A DNA stretch of 64,000 nt from Polyangiaceae bacterium (GCA_025353725.1 JANXOF010000012.1:124001-188000), one strand, 5' to 3'. Shown: positions 1-12,000, counted from the first letter of the stretch. The notes: a model not told the origin generated them from the letters alone. Numbers and translations are program-made.

Positions 1-733
1 TCACTTCGTAGTGTAGGTGAACGAGTGACGGAGAACCCGTGTCGCCGACTGCGCCGACGATTTCGCCGCCCTTCACCTGAGCACCGCGCGCGATGCCAAC
101 GGCTATCGAATCAAGATGACCGAAAAGAACGACGTAATCGCGGAGGCGTCCGCCTTCGCGCAGCGTGTGTCGCGTCACGACTGTCGTTCCAAAAAGCGCG
201 CCCGTGAACAACACCTCAGCCTCGCCCTCTTGGTGCTCGAGTGTGACATTTTTGACGGGAGTGCCTTTAATTTGAGGCAAATCTACGCCGCCATGGCCGA
301 CGTGAGACAAGGTGGCTCCGCGGCGTTGCTCGGGGTCGGGTCGGTCGAGATCATAACCGCTGACGACATGGTGGCCGTTAGGAAGTCCCGGAGGGATCGG
401 ATAGCGATAGGCGTCGTAGTCTGAGGGGCGATCTGGCAGGCGGGGGATTTGCTCGTACTCAGCCCAATGCCCAGATTTGTCGCGATGGGCGTTCGCGACC
501 TCCGGCGGAAGAGGCCCAAACGCGCCGCGCCGCGTCAGGTGGATGCACGCGTCATGGTCTGGGGCCGTACCCGGGGCGCATGCTGTGCGCGCAAGAGTCT
601 GAGCCTCCGAGGCTCGCGCGCTGTCGATCGTTCCTGCTGCGGCCGTAGCGATTTGCAGCGGCTCAAGTGGTCGGCCCGCGCCGAACGCCACGCATGCGAG
701 CGTGACTGAGACTGCAAAAAACCATCGACTCAC
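1..733 (-). CDS. M23-family (LytM-type) zinc metallopeptidase, 3' end cut by window edge
   Basis: The frame stays open from the left edge to a GTG at 733, giving 244 residues in the window; the C-terminus lies outside. The N-terminus (VSRWFFAVSVTLACVAFGAG) looks like a signal peptide. The M23 signature is present: HGGVD with H147 and D151 as the first zinc ligands, GHLDS around H206, and HLHYE with H239 and H241. The stretch 'GAQVKGGEIVGAVGDTG' is the usual strand pair before the HxH motif. Known members cleave peptidoglycan cross-bridges in the periplasm; activity here is inferred from intact ligands. The GTG start is chosen because an in-frame stop lies just upstream; the ribosome site is weak. 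Confidence 0.82.
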   Translation of the reverse strand, partial: MSRWFFAVSVTLACVAFGAGRPLEPLQIATAAAGTIDSARASEAQTLARTACAPGTAPDHDACIHLTRRGAFGPLPPEVANAHRDKSGHWAEYEQIPRLPDRPSDYDAYRYPIPPGLPNGHHVVSGYDLDRPDPEQRRGATLSHVGHGGVDLPQIKGTPVKNVTLEHQEGEAEVLFTGALFGTTVVTRHTLREGGRLRDYVVLFGHLDSIAVGIARGAQVKGGEIVGAVGDTGSPSLVHLHYEV

Positions 734-796
734 TCGGCGAGCCTACCAGCCACAGTCGAAGTTTTTCTCAAAGACGTGATATGGCTGCACGCCCTC

Positions 797-1528
797 ATGT
801 CATCGACCTCCGCAACTCTGGCCGCAACTCTGACCGCGCTTTTTGACGCTGAGCGCACCGCGCGTAAGCTCCACGCTAGCCTTTTGAGTCGGAGCCGTGA
901 CGAGCTCGTCAAAGAACTACGCGAGGTAACCCACGCCGCACTTGCCAACGACGATGAAGAGGAGTCCTCGCTTCGGCTCGCGCGGGTCGCGGTTCTTCTC
1001 GGTGATCTCGACGGCGCGGAGGTCGTCGACCTCCTCGTGGACATTCTTGGCAGTGACTCCCCGGAAGCGCGCGTCCAAGCCGGTGAAGCTCTCGAGGGTC
1101 TCGCGTTCGACCGCTTCAAGGAGGTCGCTCTCGGCATCGAACGCGCTGTCGACCGATTGCCGAACGGAAGCCCGGCCCTCACCGAGTTACCCTTCTTGCT
1201 TGCCGAAGTCGGCGAGCCGGGGTGCGTCAAACTCCTCGGACGCTTCCTCAAGCACGCGGACGCGGAAGCCGTCGCCGCGGCCATTGAGGCGCTCGCCGAA
1301 CTCGGCGATCCTGCAGCGATCCCGCTGCTTGCTCCACTTGAAAAAGATTCGCGCCAAGTGCAGATGGACGAAGGCGAGGGGGAAGGGGAACGCGTCGGCC
1401 TGGGCGAGCTAGCCTTCGAGGCGCGAGAGATCCTTGAGGAGCTCTCGAAAGGCGCCCAAGCGGTTCAAAGTCATGCGGTAAGCAGCGGCGGCGGTCGCGG
1501 ACTTGGTTCCCCCAAAAAAGGCCGATGA
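797..1528 (+). CDS. HEAT-repeat protein
   Basis: 243 residues from the second Met; an upstream Met at 776 is possible but adds an unlikely MIWLHAL leader. The protein is helical throughout, with two-helix repeats such as RLARVAVLLGDLDGAEVVDL, PFLLAEVGEPGCVKLLGRFL and ALAELGDPAAIPLLAPL, the last a textbook HEAT unit. There is no signal peptide and no catalytic motif, so it is probably a cytoplasmic scaffold. The stop overlaps the start of the next gene (ATGA), so the two are translationally coupled and may act together. The C-terminus is a Ser/Gly/Lys tail. Confidence 0.75.
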   Translation: MSSTSATLAATLTALFDAERTARKLHASLLSRSRDELVKELREVTHAALANDDEEESSLRLARVAVLLGDLDGAEVVDLLVDILGSDSPEARVQAGEALEGLAFDRFKEVALGIERAVDRLPNGSPALTELPFLLAEVGEPGCVKLLGRFLKHADAEAVAAAIEALAELGDPAAIPLLAPLEKDSRQVQMDEGEGEGERVGLGELAFEAREILEELSKGAQAVQSHAVSSGGGRGLGSPKKGR

Positions 1529-2415
1529 CATTCACGCCGCCAACGCTGGCGGCGCCGCCCGCCGCGATGGATGAGCCCCCGTCGACCTCCGCACCCGTGG
1601 CGTTGCGCGCTCCTTTTGGGGTCAAAGACGCGGAAGAGTTCGAGGCGTCGGTGGTTCCTGACTATCTACGCCTCTTCGCAGAGCCACTCGTCGAAAGCAT
1701 CGCGCCGGGTACCGAGGCGCGCGTGTGTCACCTGGACTGCCGGACCGGGTACCCCGGCCAAGGGGTTCTTGCGAAGCTGCCCAACGCGCATCTGTATGGA
1801 TGTGATGTGTCGGCCGACGCGATCCAAACGGCTCGTTCCAATGCGGCTCGCTTCACGGGATGTCTCTCGGATTACCGTGTTCACGAGGCCAGCACGACGC
1901 CGTTTCCGGCAGGCGCCTTCTCTCACGCCTTTACGCTCTACGCGGCTGCGTCGCCGCCTTCGCGACGTAGGTTGCTCGACGAACTCGCACGCCTCGTCGC
2001 ACCTCGCGGTCAGGCTTTGGTCGGAATGCCGCTTCGGGAATCCTTCGTCGAACTGAGCGATTTGCTCTGCGAGTGCGGTCTCAAAAACGAGCTTGCCGCG
2101 CTAACGAGAGCCGTGGAAGCCGCGGCGCTGTTTCGTCCGACGGCCGCGCTCTTCGCGAACGAACTCGAGCATGCCGGATTTGAGTACGTCGACGTCCAAG
2201 AGCGGCGCTGCACGCTTCGTTTCAACGATAGCCGTGCGTGGTTCGAGGCCCCTGCGATGCGCCAACTCGTGATCCCCGAGCTTCGACAGGCGATCCCGCT
2301 CGTGAACCACGCCTCGCTCGCTTACGTGCGCGAGGCCATCGACAAGTACTGGAGTCGCGAACCCTTCGAGCTAACCGTTCATGTCGGCATCGTGAGCGGA
2401 CGACGCAAAAGCTGA
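1525..2415 (+). CDS. class I SAM-dependent methyltransferase
   Basis: 296 residues. After a Pro/Ala-rich leader of about 30 residues, residues 67-80 carry motif I (VCHLDCRTGYPGQG), followed by an acidic end-of-beta2 motif at YGCDVS (91-96) and a motif IV-like segment FSHAFTLYAAA. Then comes a Rossmann-type strand LVAPRGQALVGMP, as in ubiE/methyltransferase-11 proteins. The C-terminal third (FNDSRAWFEAPAMRQL) probably forms the substrate lid. The substrate cannot be told. The start overlaps the HEAT gene stop by ATGA, indicating one operon. Confidence 0.8.
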   Translation: MTFTPPTLAAPPAAMDEPPSTSAPVALRAPFGVKDAEEFEASVVPDYLRLFAEPLVESIAPGTEARVCHLDCRTGYPGQGVLAKLPNAHLYGCDVSADAIQTARSNAARFTGCLSDYRVHEASTTPFPAGAFSHAFTLYAAASPPSRRRLLDELARLVAPRGQALVGMPLRESFVELSDLLCECGLKNELAALTRAVEAAALFRPTAALFANELEHAGFEYVDVQERRCTLRFNDSRAWFEAPAMRQLVIPELRQAIPLVNHASLAYVREAIDKYWSREPFELTVHVGIVSGRRKS

Positions 2416-2487
2416 ACAGAGTGTGATGCTGAGAAGCCTGCCAACCGTAGCGATGTGGCGTTGCGGCTTGCCTTCGGACGAAGTTCG

Positions 2488-3651
2488 CTAGCGGCAGAAG
2501 CCGTCAATGCAAACCTGAGCGGCTTTGCAGACCTTCAGCTGCGTCGGGTCGCAGTCGCTGCCCAGGTTCGTGGCAGAGCCGCAAACCGCATGTGCACCGG
2601 ATGTTGTCATGACGCTTTTGCAGACGTTGAACGCGTCGGCGCTCTTGCATGCCTCGGGGCTGCTCGCCTCACATGCGATGTAGCAGCTGTGGCGGAGGCA
2701 AACGCTGCCCGCCTGGCACTTGTCTTGGACTCCGTCGATGCCGCACGTGAAGACGGGGCGCTCTTCAGGCGTGCAACCACCGTCGACGCACGTAAGCCCT
2801 GCGAGGCAGCTCGACCCGGCGCGGCATCGCTCGACGCAGTGCTCTTCGACACACACGCTATCGCTTGAGCACGGTGACGAGGCGGAGCAGGTTCCTTTTG
2901 AGCCCGTGCAGACCCCGGTAGCCACATCGCATCCGTACCCCGTTGGGCACGCCCGTGTGGCCGCGCAGGACGGGGTGCACGACCCTTGAACGCACTGCGA
3001 TCCAGCGGCGCACTGCGTGGCGTCGGCGCACTGATCGCCGGGCGCGACGCACGTGCCGGTGAGGCATTTCGAGCCTGCTGGCGCTCCCGCTTGCGATGAG
3101 CAATCGCGATCCGCCTTGCATTCGGAAACGCGGCCCAGCGGGAGTGTGGGCTCGCACGTGGCCGCGCCACTACCGACCTTACACACGAAGTCTGAGCTGC
3201 ACCCCCAGCGCGAGCAGTCGCCGCTGTGGCACGTATTGTCCGAACCGCAGACCGCGTCGGGGCTGGTACCGCAGTCCGAGCGCTGCTTGCAGGCCGTTGG
3301 CTGAGACGTAGGTGAGGTGCCCGAAGGAGCGCACCTCGAACGCGTGCTGCACTCGAAACCGGTCGGGCACTCCGCGTCGGCGGAGCAGGTGTAAGAGTCA
3401 CATTGGCTCGTTAAATACGGAGCCGGGCAGATGTAGCACTGACTGCTATCGCACACTCGGTTGTAACGGTCGTCGCTCTCATAGATGGGGCAACCGCTCA
3501 TGAGAGCCACGCCTAGGCCAAGGCCAGCACTGACCAAGCAGGCGAAGACTGGCGACCTTGTCGGAGGTGTCGCATGCGCCGCTCGCACGGGACGCAGGAT
3601 GGTTCGCAGCGCGGAGAGCTTCGTGTAGAGCAAGGGATTGGTCTTCTTCAT
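2488..3651 (-). CDS. Cys-rich secreted lipoprotein
   Basis: 387 residues from the ATG at 3651 (MKKTNPLLYTK), which has a strong GGAGGAA site about 7 nt upstream; the 27-residue extension of the open frame is rejected for that reason. A hydrophobic segment ends in the lipobox ALMSGC. The mature part is a string of short disulfide-type modules of the form DCGTSPDAVCGSDNTCHSGDC and CxxDxxCPTGxxC, spaced 8-15 residues apart, as in the Dickkopf-like/EGF-like Cys-rich lipoproteins common in Myxococcota. It is likely displayed on the outer membrane or secreted, with an unknown binding role. Divergent from the next gene across 227 bp. Confidence 0.8.
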   Translation of the reverse strand: MKKTNPLLYTKLSALRTILRPVRAAHATPPTRSPVFACLVSAGLGLGVALMSGCPIYESDDRYNRVCDSSQCYICPAPYLTSQCDSYTCSADAECPTGFECSTRSRCAPSGTSPTSQPTACKQRSDCGTSPDAVCGSDNTCHSGDCSRWGCSSDFVCKVGSGAATCEPTLPLGRVSECKADRDCSSQAGAPAGSKCLTGTCVAPGDQCADATQCAAGSQCVQGSCTPSCAATRACPTGYGCDVATGVCTGSKGTCSASSPCSSDSVCVEEHCVERCRAGSSCLAGLTCVDGGCTPEERPVFTCGIDGVQDKCQAGSVCLRHSCYIACEASSPEACKSADAFNVCKSVMTTSGAHAVCGSATNLGSDCDPTQLKVCKAAQVCIDGFCR

Positions 3652-3878
3652 GGCGCGTTCCTCCGCGACCGATTCAACGTCGTTTTGGGACGTTAGCAAT
3701 GGCCGTGCCATTAACCAAGCGCGCATCGGCACGCGGGATGACCGCAGAAGCCGTCGAACGTTTCGGAAATCGTTGACTGCGGTTCACGATGCCACGTGGC
3801 CAAGGCACAACGCTCGAACGGGTAGCCCACGGCGAAGGGCACCATGGTACGATCCCGCTGGAGGACTGACCTGACGAT

Positions 3879-6011
3879 ATGGACGTCAGATGTGAACGCT
3901 GCAGCACGGAGTACGAATTCGACGACGCGCTTATAAGCGGTCGCGGGACGACCGTGAAGTGCACGAACTGCGGTCATCGGTTCAAGGTCCGGCGGCCGGG
4001 GGCGGACGTCGGCGAAGACTTTTGGAACGTTCAAACGGCGGATGGTCGCCAGCTCATCTTCGGTTCTCTTCGAGAGTTGCAGCGCGGGATTCACGCGCAG
4101 GTCGTCGATCGAGGAGACTTTCTTTCGCGGCCCGGATTCGGCGAGCGATCCATCGGAAGTATCCCCGAGTTGGCGCCGTTCTTTCAGCCGGTTGACCGTG
4201 CGTCTCCCGTCGCGGAGGGCGCGATGCCTTCGGCGTCCTCGGCGAGGCCCTCCCAACCGCCGCCGGCACTCGACGGGGCTGCGCCCGAATTCGCGTCGTT
4301 TCCACCGGTGCGGCAACGCATGAGCACACAGACGGACTTTCCTCCTTTGCGGCCGGAGGGCCAGTCGCCGCTTGAGAGCGTTCTTTCGACGGAGCGCACG
4401 CTCTCGAACCGCCCCATCGAAGAACGAGCCGAAACGGCGACGGCGGAACCCGGACCCGCAGCGCCACACGCGGATCCTGGGGTACAGACGGTTCACGAAG
4501 GTGCGTCTGTCGACCTCCCGCCGACGACGTCGGGCGTTACGAAGCTCGCGCCGACCGATTCGCCCGAGCCCCGCAGCCCACCGGAGGCGGAGGATGCAGA
4601 ACGGATGCCATGGCCGTCCGCAACAGAATCTGAGGCGCTTTACGGCTCTGCCAACGTGGTCGGAGGGTCGAGACCATCGCTTTATGACAGTCTTCTACCC
4701 CCTCGGAAGAGTCGCACGGGCCTCGTGGCCCTCGCTGTCGTGGTGGGGGCCGGTCTCGCGGGCGCGGTGTGGTCACGCGAGAGTCTACGCAGCATGATCG
4801 CGTCGCGACGCGCATCGCCGTCCGCGCCATCTTACGCGCTCGACGGCCGTGTCGCTGGCTTGGTCGAGGTCGGGGAAAAGGCACTTGCCGACGGGAATTT
4901 TGAATCGGCCAAGGAAAGCTTCGACAAGGCGAGCGCTCTCGCTGAGCACGACCCTCGCGTGCTGCTCGACGCGGCTCGGCTCGCGTCAATTCGGGCAGAC
5001 ATCGTGTGGCTAAAACTCAAGCTGCTCCCGCCGGACGCAGTGACTGAGCATCGACTTGCGGCGGCGGAGCTGGCGGACCGCTTGGCCGCCGCGCGCAAAG
5101 CGGCGGACGATGCCTTGGCCGTCGCAGAAGGGGACCCGACGGCGCTACGCACCAAGCTTGAGACGTTGCGGATGGCAGGCAATACCGTCGGTGCACGCGC
5201 TCTCGCGTTGAAGCTCGTGCCGTTTGCCTCACAACCCGAGACGGCCTACGCGCTCGCAACGCTTGAGTTTATAGAATCCGCGCCCGTGTGGCCGAAAGTT
5301 ATCGAACCTCTTAGGCTTGCGGCGAAGAGCGAGTCGGGCCCCGGGCGTGCGCGGGCCATGCTCGTCTATGCGCTCTTAGGCTCGGGCGATAGGGAGCGCG
5401 CGCAAAGGGAACTCTCGGCGCTGGCTCAAATGCCTCGACCGCATCCGCTTTTACCGTGGCTCGTCAGCTTTGCGAACCGAACGAAGGGGACGGACAGCAA
5501 GGACGCGGGAGTCAGCGCTCAGGTCGCGGACGGTGGGCGTGTGTTCGCGGAGCGTGCAGACAGACAAGAATTCCGCCCGACGGACGCTCGACAGCTTGTG
5601 GCGCTGGGCGATGCCGCGCGCGCACGCGGTGACCTTGACCGAGCGCTGAAGTGGTTTTCCGCGGCACTCGAGCGAAGCCCAGGAGACGCGGAGGCTCTGA
5701 ATGGCGTCGCGTCGGTCGCGCATGCGCGGCGTGACCTGACTGGGGCTCGTGCGGCCTACAAGCGTGTACTCTCCGTCAACGCGAGCTACGTCCCGGCTCT
5801 CGTCGGCCTCGGCGATGTCGACTGGGACTCGGGGGATCGGGGGTCTGCGATGAAAACGTACAAGGAAATCGTCGACCGATTCCCCGAGAGTTCCTATCCG
5901 ATTCGGATCAAACGTCGCGTCGAGGCTGCAGGGTCGGCCCCGGAAGCTGTTGCTCCACCCTCTTTCTCGTCGCCTCGTTCGACTAACTCGCCTGCGCCGA
6001 GTGACCCGTAG
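3879..6011 (+). CDS. MJ0042-type zinc-ribbon / TPR membrane protein
   Basis: 710 residues. The N-terminus is an MJ0042/YjhX-like zinc ribbon with C5, C8, C28 and C31. Residues 48-102 (FWNVQTADGRQLIFGSL...) form a small GYF-like sensor-type module. A Pro/Ala/Glu-rich linker runs to 278, then one transmembrane helix (about 280-298, LVALAVVVGAGLAGAVW), then TPR-like repeats from about 310 to 690. This cytoplasmic zinc ribbon, membrane helix and periplasmic TPR order is a recurrent Myxococcota design for envelope machinery. It is the first gene of a four-gene operon; the next start is 2 nt downstream. Function is unknown. Confidence 0.8.
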   Translation: MDVRCERCSTEYEFDDALISGRGTTVKCTNCGHRFKVRRPGADVGEDFWNVQTADGRQLIFGSLRELQRGIHAQVVDRGDFLSRPGFGERSIGSIPELAPFFQPVDRASPVAEGAMPSASSARPSQPPPALDGAAPEFASFPPVRQRMSTQTDFPPLRPEGQSPLESVLSTERTLSNRPIEERAETATAEPGPAAPHADPGVQTVHEGASVDLPPTTSGVTKLAPTDSPEPRSPPEAEDAERMPWPSATESEALYGSANVVGGSRPSLYDSLLPPRKSRTGLVALAVVVGAGLAGAVWSRESLRSMIASRRASPSAPSYALDGRVAGLVEVGEKALADGNFESAKESFDKASALAEHDPRVLLDAARLASIRADIVWLKLKLLPPDAVTEHRLAAAELADRLAAARKAADDALAVAEGDPTALRTKLETLRMAGNTVGARALALKLVPFASQPETAYALATLEFIESAPVWPKVIEPLRLAAKSESGPGRARAMLVYALLGSGDRERAQRELSALAQMPRPHPLLPWLVSFANRTKGTDSKDAGVSAQVADGGRVFAERADRQEFRPTDARQLVALGDAARARGDLDRALKWFSAALERSPGDAEALNGVASVAHARRDLTGARAAYKRVLSVNASYVPALVGLGDVDWDSGDRGSAMKTYKEIVDRFPESSYPIRIKRRVEAAGSAPEAVAPPSFSSPRSTNSPAPSDP

Positions 6012-6013
6012 AC

Positions 6014-9000
6014 GTGTCGAAGGACGGCGGCTCGAATAGCCGAGGCGTCATGACCTCGCATGCCTCAGGCGCGCGGCTCGAGTCGGCGGATGGGGTGAGG
6101 CCTCGCCGAGTGCGATCAGAACCACGCGCTTCGTCGACCTCACGGGTGTCGATCGAGCGTCGGACTGGGCGCTTCGCGGAGGCCGCTCAGCTTCGCGCGC
6201 GGATGGACATGGCGCGCGAACTTGGCGACGTCACAGAGGAGCGCGTGGTGACTCGTGCGCTTGCGGTGCGCCTTGCCGCGCAGGGCTCCGCGATCGACGA
6301 GGCGATCGAACTTGCCTCGGCCGCTCTCGCGCGTGCCGAGGACGCTGAGCTGCGGGGCATGCTCGTCGGATGGCTTGAGGGGCTTGGTGAACCCGGACTT
6401 GCGGCCTCCGAATTGCGAAAGTCGACTTCGCGGGAAACCCTCGGAGGCTCGGCGTCGCGGTTCGTGCGAATCGGGATTCTCCACGCGCGCGCGGACGATC
6501 CCCTTGGCGCTCGAGACGCGTTTTTGGACGCGGCCGGATGCGACGAACGGGATGCGCGTCCACTTGAACTTCTTGGCGCCTATGTCGCTTCGGGGCGGAC
6601 AACGTTCGCGAGCGAGGTCGGTATAGAGGCCTACGTACGAGCGGCCGAGAGGCGCTCCCGGGCGGGCGACGTCGTGGGAGAGCTTGAAGACTTGCAGCGA
6701 GCGTTCGAACTCGGTCCTTCGAACGCGATCGCCGCGGCATCGCTCGTCGCCGCGTACACGGCGCGCGGAAACCTTCAAGCCACCGACGCAGTGCTTCGTC
6801 GGCACGGGTCGCTACTTTCTGACGGGAGCGCTCGGACAGAAGGCGAAACGGCTTCCGAATCAGAGGCCCCCTCAGTACGTGGCATTCATGCGCGACGGCG
6901 CGCGCGCGCGCTCGAACGGGGAGACGTTGCGCGCGCGTTGGCGGCTGCGTTCGACGATAAACTCGACTCGGAGTTCGACGGAGTGTGTGCCACTGAATTC
7001 GATGCGCTGCTCGCGCGTGCCGGCCTCTTCGAGATGCTCGCGGTACGCCTCTCGATGCGCGCGGGTTCCGAAGAGCCTGATCACGGTATTGTCGCTCGGA
7101 GGTGGGCAGACCTCGGTCGCTTGTTCGAGGGCCCGCTCGCGATGCCCGAGCGTGCGATCGAGGCCTACGCGCACAGTTTCGCAGCCGACGCGACCGACGT
7201 TGACGTCCGGCAAGCCCTCCTTGCGCTAAGCGTGACATGCGACGCTTCCTCCTCCGTGGTCGAGGCGTTTATCCGGGCGACCATGGGAGCTGACGCGAGC
7301 GGCGCGTCTCCGGTCGCTGAATCTCGCCTTGCGGGAGCGCGCGCGCTTGCGGATTACTCCGAACGTGCGGGCGACCTTGCGCTCGCTTCGTGGGCGTATG
7401 GAATGGTGGGTTTGCTGGACCCAGACGACTTTGATTCGGCGCTGTCGCGTGCTCGCCTGGAAGAGTCGGCGCGTTGCCATAGCGAAGCGGTCGAGCGCGC
7501 TGAGTGCCAGCTTGACGGCTTCGACGAAAGCGACCGTGCGGCGGGTCTTGAGCGATTGGCAGGTCTCTTACGAAGCGACCCGGCACGTTCCCAAAGACTT
7601 CTCACTGTATTGAAAGAGCTCGTTTCTCTTCGTCCCTTCGATGATGAACTCCGCGCCTACGCGCTTCGTATCGCCGAGCGGCACTCGGACTTTGACGGCA
7701 TGCTAGCGCTTTGCGAGACGCTTCCTATCGTCGGAAGAGCCTCTTCGCTGGTCGCGTTTTCACTCTTGTCCGCATCGAGTCGTTCGGGAGGGGCCGCGGC
7801 CGCGGCTAACGCGGCTACGCGCCTTTTCGATCCCCAAAGTGCTTTGGGAAGTGCCGTGGCTTGGGGGCGCGCCGTCGTCTCGCGCGACGTTACGATGCGC
7901 GGCCATGCTCTCGCGGCGATAGCGGCTTCGTGCTCAACGGACGTTGCGGGCGTTCTCTTCACGATAGCGTCCGAGCAGCTTGCCCACGTGGGCGAACCCG
8001 CGCCTGCGCGAAACGCCGCCGAGCGCGGCAGTCGAGCGAACGCCGAGGATGCTCGCGCGCTTCGTGCCCTCGCGGACTCCGCCTCGCCTACGGAGGATCG
8101 TGTTTTGATTGCGGCGCTGGAGCGCGAAGCCTCCGTCCTAGGGTCGTTGACGCCGTCGGCGTGTCGCCGCCTCGCGCAGGCCTATGAGCGGGACGGGCAA
8201 AGCGTCGCTGCCGTGAATTGGGCACGCCGCGCGGTTGTCTTTAGCCCGTCCAACGGCGAGGTCATCCAGTGGCTTATTGACCTTACCGTTCGTGTGGGCG
8301 ATTCCGCGGGCCTTGCCGATGCGCTTGAGTGGACGCTCGCGCAGGCAGTCTCCGCGCGCGATACGGCGACAAGCCTCGCACCCGCGCTAAAAGCCCTCGC
8401 GGCGCGCGACCTGATGCGATCGGTCGTTATCGCGCGCCTTGCTCTCGACACCCTTGGTCCGCGTGATGCATCGCTCCGCGAGGCGATCGAGGGCGTGGCC
8501 AAGGCCGCAAAAGATGATCGCTTGAGTGTGCGGTTGATCGAACGGTGGGTCGCCGCCGGTGCCTCCTTGTCTGATCGCGCGTCCCTCCTCGTGGCGCTTG
8601 CGACTCTGTATGCGGCTTCGGGCGACGTTGAGCTTGAACTCGCCGCCTACGCGCGCGCCTTGCGATGTGGGCTCGAGCCCGGAAGTCTTCGCGCGCGTGT
8701 CGACGCACTCGGCGCGTGCGATTTGTCGCCGGACGCCGAGCTCGCTCTCGCCTCCGTTCGCGCCGCACTAAGCGTGGAGCATGGCTCGAGCGCCGACGCC
8801 GTCCGTGATCTTCGAGCATGGGGAGCGGCCCTGTGGGACATGGCTTCCGATCGACCGCGGGCGTTGCAAGCTTGGTTGCATGCCGCCGAGCTCGATACCG
8901 CGGGCGGCTACGCGACCCTGCGGCATGACCTGTCGACGTTTGCCGATGTCGGGTACGCGGCCGATTGCCTCGCAGAACTCGTTCCTCGCGAAGCTGACAG

Positions 9001-12000
9001 CTCGAGAGCTTCCTCGATCGCCACGGAAGCCGCGTACGCAGCCATTCAATCGGGCTCGTTCTCGCGCGCCTTCTCCCTTGCTCGCCTGGCGCTTGGACGT
9101 CTCGCCTCGCATGCGGAGGCCCTCGCTATCGCGGAGGTCGCAAGCGATCGTTTGGACCTTCGCGAGGAGATGGCTCCTCTTTACGAGCGCGCGGCGCGAG
9201 GCGCGCTCGGTCGGTTCGGACGCCGCGCTGTGCATCGTCGGGCTGCGCGCTTCTTTGAGCTACACCTTCCGCGGCTGGCGTTGAAACACGCCGCCCAAGC
9301 TTTTATCGCCGTACCGTCCGAAGGGATGGCCCTGAGTCTCCTCGAACGAACGGCTGTCGGTGCGGGCCGCCGAGCCGTCGCCGTACGGACTTTAGAGTAC
9401 GTGGCGGATTTTGTCCGCGACCGCGAGGTCCGCGCGGAGTGGCTCGTCCGCGCGTCACGTCTGACGTCGCGCGACGTCGAGGGGGCACGCCAAAAAGTCG
9501 ACCTTCTCCTCAAAGCGGTTGTGGCCATGCCGGCGTCGGCCACGTTGGGCATGGTGTCGGTCGCCACGCGCGAGCTTGTTTCACTCGCGGCGGACGACGA
9601 TGAAGCTCTCGCGATTCGCCTGGAGCGAGCCCACGAAGCGCTCGCGCGTGTGGCCTCAGGACCTGACGGCGCCCGCATGGCGGTTACGTTTGCAACGATG
9701 GCACTCGAGCTCTTCGACGACCCCGCGTGGGCATGGCGCGCCATCGAACGGGCGCTCGCCGCGGACGGCGACGTGGACGAATACGCTCAGCTCCTCCCGT
9801 TTGCGATCCCACTCGCGCGAGCCAAGGGGGCCTCCGAAAGCCTTGCTCGTGTGGATGCGGCTTGTGCGGGGCCTTTTTGCAACGCTGGCAGTCCGCTCTT
9901 TCGTCTGGTCGGCGAGGTTGCGCGTCTGAGGGGCGACGACGCGCGGCGGGTGCGCGCGTCTGTCCGGGCTGCGGAAAAGGAGCCTGACGATGATCTGGCC
10001 ATCGTGCACGCCGATGCCGCCGTGGCTGCCTATCCCGAAGTCGAATTCGCCGAGCGCCTCGCACGGGTCGCGGATGGTGCGCGGCGCGTCGTGGCGCTCC
10101 GCGCAGTAGCCCGAAAACAATCGGAGTGTAGTGACTTCGTCGCCGCTGTGAGCTCCCTTGAGCGGGCCTTATCCCTCGCGTCGGGCGACCAGAAGCGTGA
10201 AGTGACGGGGGAGCTTGCCGACGCTCTCGAGAGCGCAGGTCGCGTCGAAGAGGCGCGCCTTTTAGAGATTGCGGTGCCTGAACGCGAACCCAAGGAGCGC
10301 GCGGTGCTCTGGTCGTCGCTCGCGCGCATTCGGCAGCGCCGCGGGGACACTGTGGGAGGTGTCGAGGCGTTGCTTCGTGCTGCGACCGACGACCCCTGTG
10401 CGGCCCGCTGGGCTGCGGTCGAGGGAGCGGCGCATTCCGCCGCCTGCCACCAGATCTGGATTCAAGCGTTGCGGAACCTCACGCAACTCCATGGCTTTGA
10501 CGGCCGTTTCGATGCCCTAAAGCGGCTCGCCCGTGCCGAAGGTGCTCACGGCTCGAGAGTCGCTTCGGAGAGCGTGTGGCGTGATGTCCTCCAAGCTTCG
10601 CCCGGAGACGTGGAGGCCGATGCCGCTCTCGAGGCCTTGCTTGTCGCGCGACACGGTTACGACGACTTGGCTGAGCACCTCGCCCGTCGGCTCTCGGCTC
10701 TTAAAGCTTCGGGTGTCGATCACGGCGCGTTGCGCGCGCTCCGTTTGCGACGCGCGGCTGTCCTCGAGCAGCGACTGGGTCGCTTCTTGGATGCGGCGGC
10801 GGAGCTCCGGCAAGTCCTCGTCGAAACGCCTAACCACCCAAGTGCCCTACGCTGGCTCGCCGATCTGCTCGAGCGCGCAAAAGAGCCGTCGCTCGCGCTC
10901 GACGCGCTCGAGCAGATTGCGGCGACCACGACGAATCCCGGCGAGCAGGTCACTGTCGGCTTACGTCGCGTGCGCGCGCTGCTTGAAATCGGCGAGGTCG
11001 TGCGTGCGTCCGATGTCATCGCACCGTTCCTTGGTCCCGAGGCTTCTGCGGAGGTGAGAGAAGTGAACGTCGAGCTTGCGCGGGCGGTCGGTGAGGCGGG
11101 TGGGCTTGGCTCCGCGCTCGAAGACCTCGCGCGGGTGTCAAAGAGTGATCCGCGGACGAGGAGCGAGATGCTCGTCGAAGCGGCGCAGGCTGCGGCTCGC
11201 GCCGGGGATGCCGCTGCCTCGCTAAGTCGTGCCAAGAACGCGGCGTCGCTCGCGCCAGACTTGGCACCGACGCAGCTCTTCGCCCGCGGACTCGACTACC
11301 GCCTTCGCGGCGTCGGTTCTGTGGAGAACGCTCGCGCGATGGTCGCCGAGCTCCGCGGTCTCGACGGCTTAGAAAGCCTCGAACCCGAAGATGTTGCGCT
11401 GCATGCCTTCCTTTTGGCCGAGGCGGAAGACGTGATTACCCCTGGTACGGGAGAAGCCACGCTCCGCGCGTGTCTCGGAGCGATTGGACCGCACGCGCTC
11501 GTCGCGCTGGGCCTTGCGGAGCGCGCGATGGTCGACCGTCGTAGTGACGATGCGCTTCGCTTTTTCGCAGGCGCACTCGAAGGCGATCTTCTCGGACTGC
11601 GCGTCCAGGGTCGCGTGGCGCTTTCTGCGGCGGAGGCCGCGGAGCACGCGTGCGACGGTGATGCGCTCCTTGGGTTCCTCGACCGCGCGGTGAGAGATCC
11701 GGAGACGCGTCGCGTTGCGATGAGTCGCCTGAACCAGTTTGGTCTGATTGTTCATGACGTCTCGCGCGCGCGTCACTTACTCCGGGAACTTGCCGGTGGG
11801 CTCGAGGGCTCCGACAAAGCCGAGGTTCTTTCACAGCTCGCGCGGATCTTGTTCGAGTCGATGTTGCCGAGCGAGCGAATCGAGGCCGACAGAACCTTCC
11901 GCGAAGCGATTGACCTCGCCCCTGACGAGATCGCGGGCCGTCTCCGCGATCAGCTCGACGGCTTTCGCTCGCGTCCGCCTTCGCTTTCTCGCGACGTTCA

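Noticed and set aside
6231-7238. 335-residue minus-strand ORF rich in Arg
   Set aside because: It is antisense to the giant solenoid gene, and its Arg/Pro/Ser bias is what a high-GC coding strand gives in the wrong frame.
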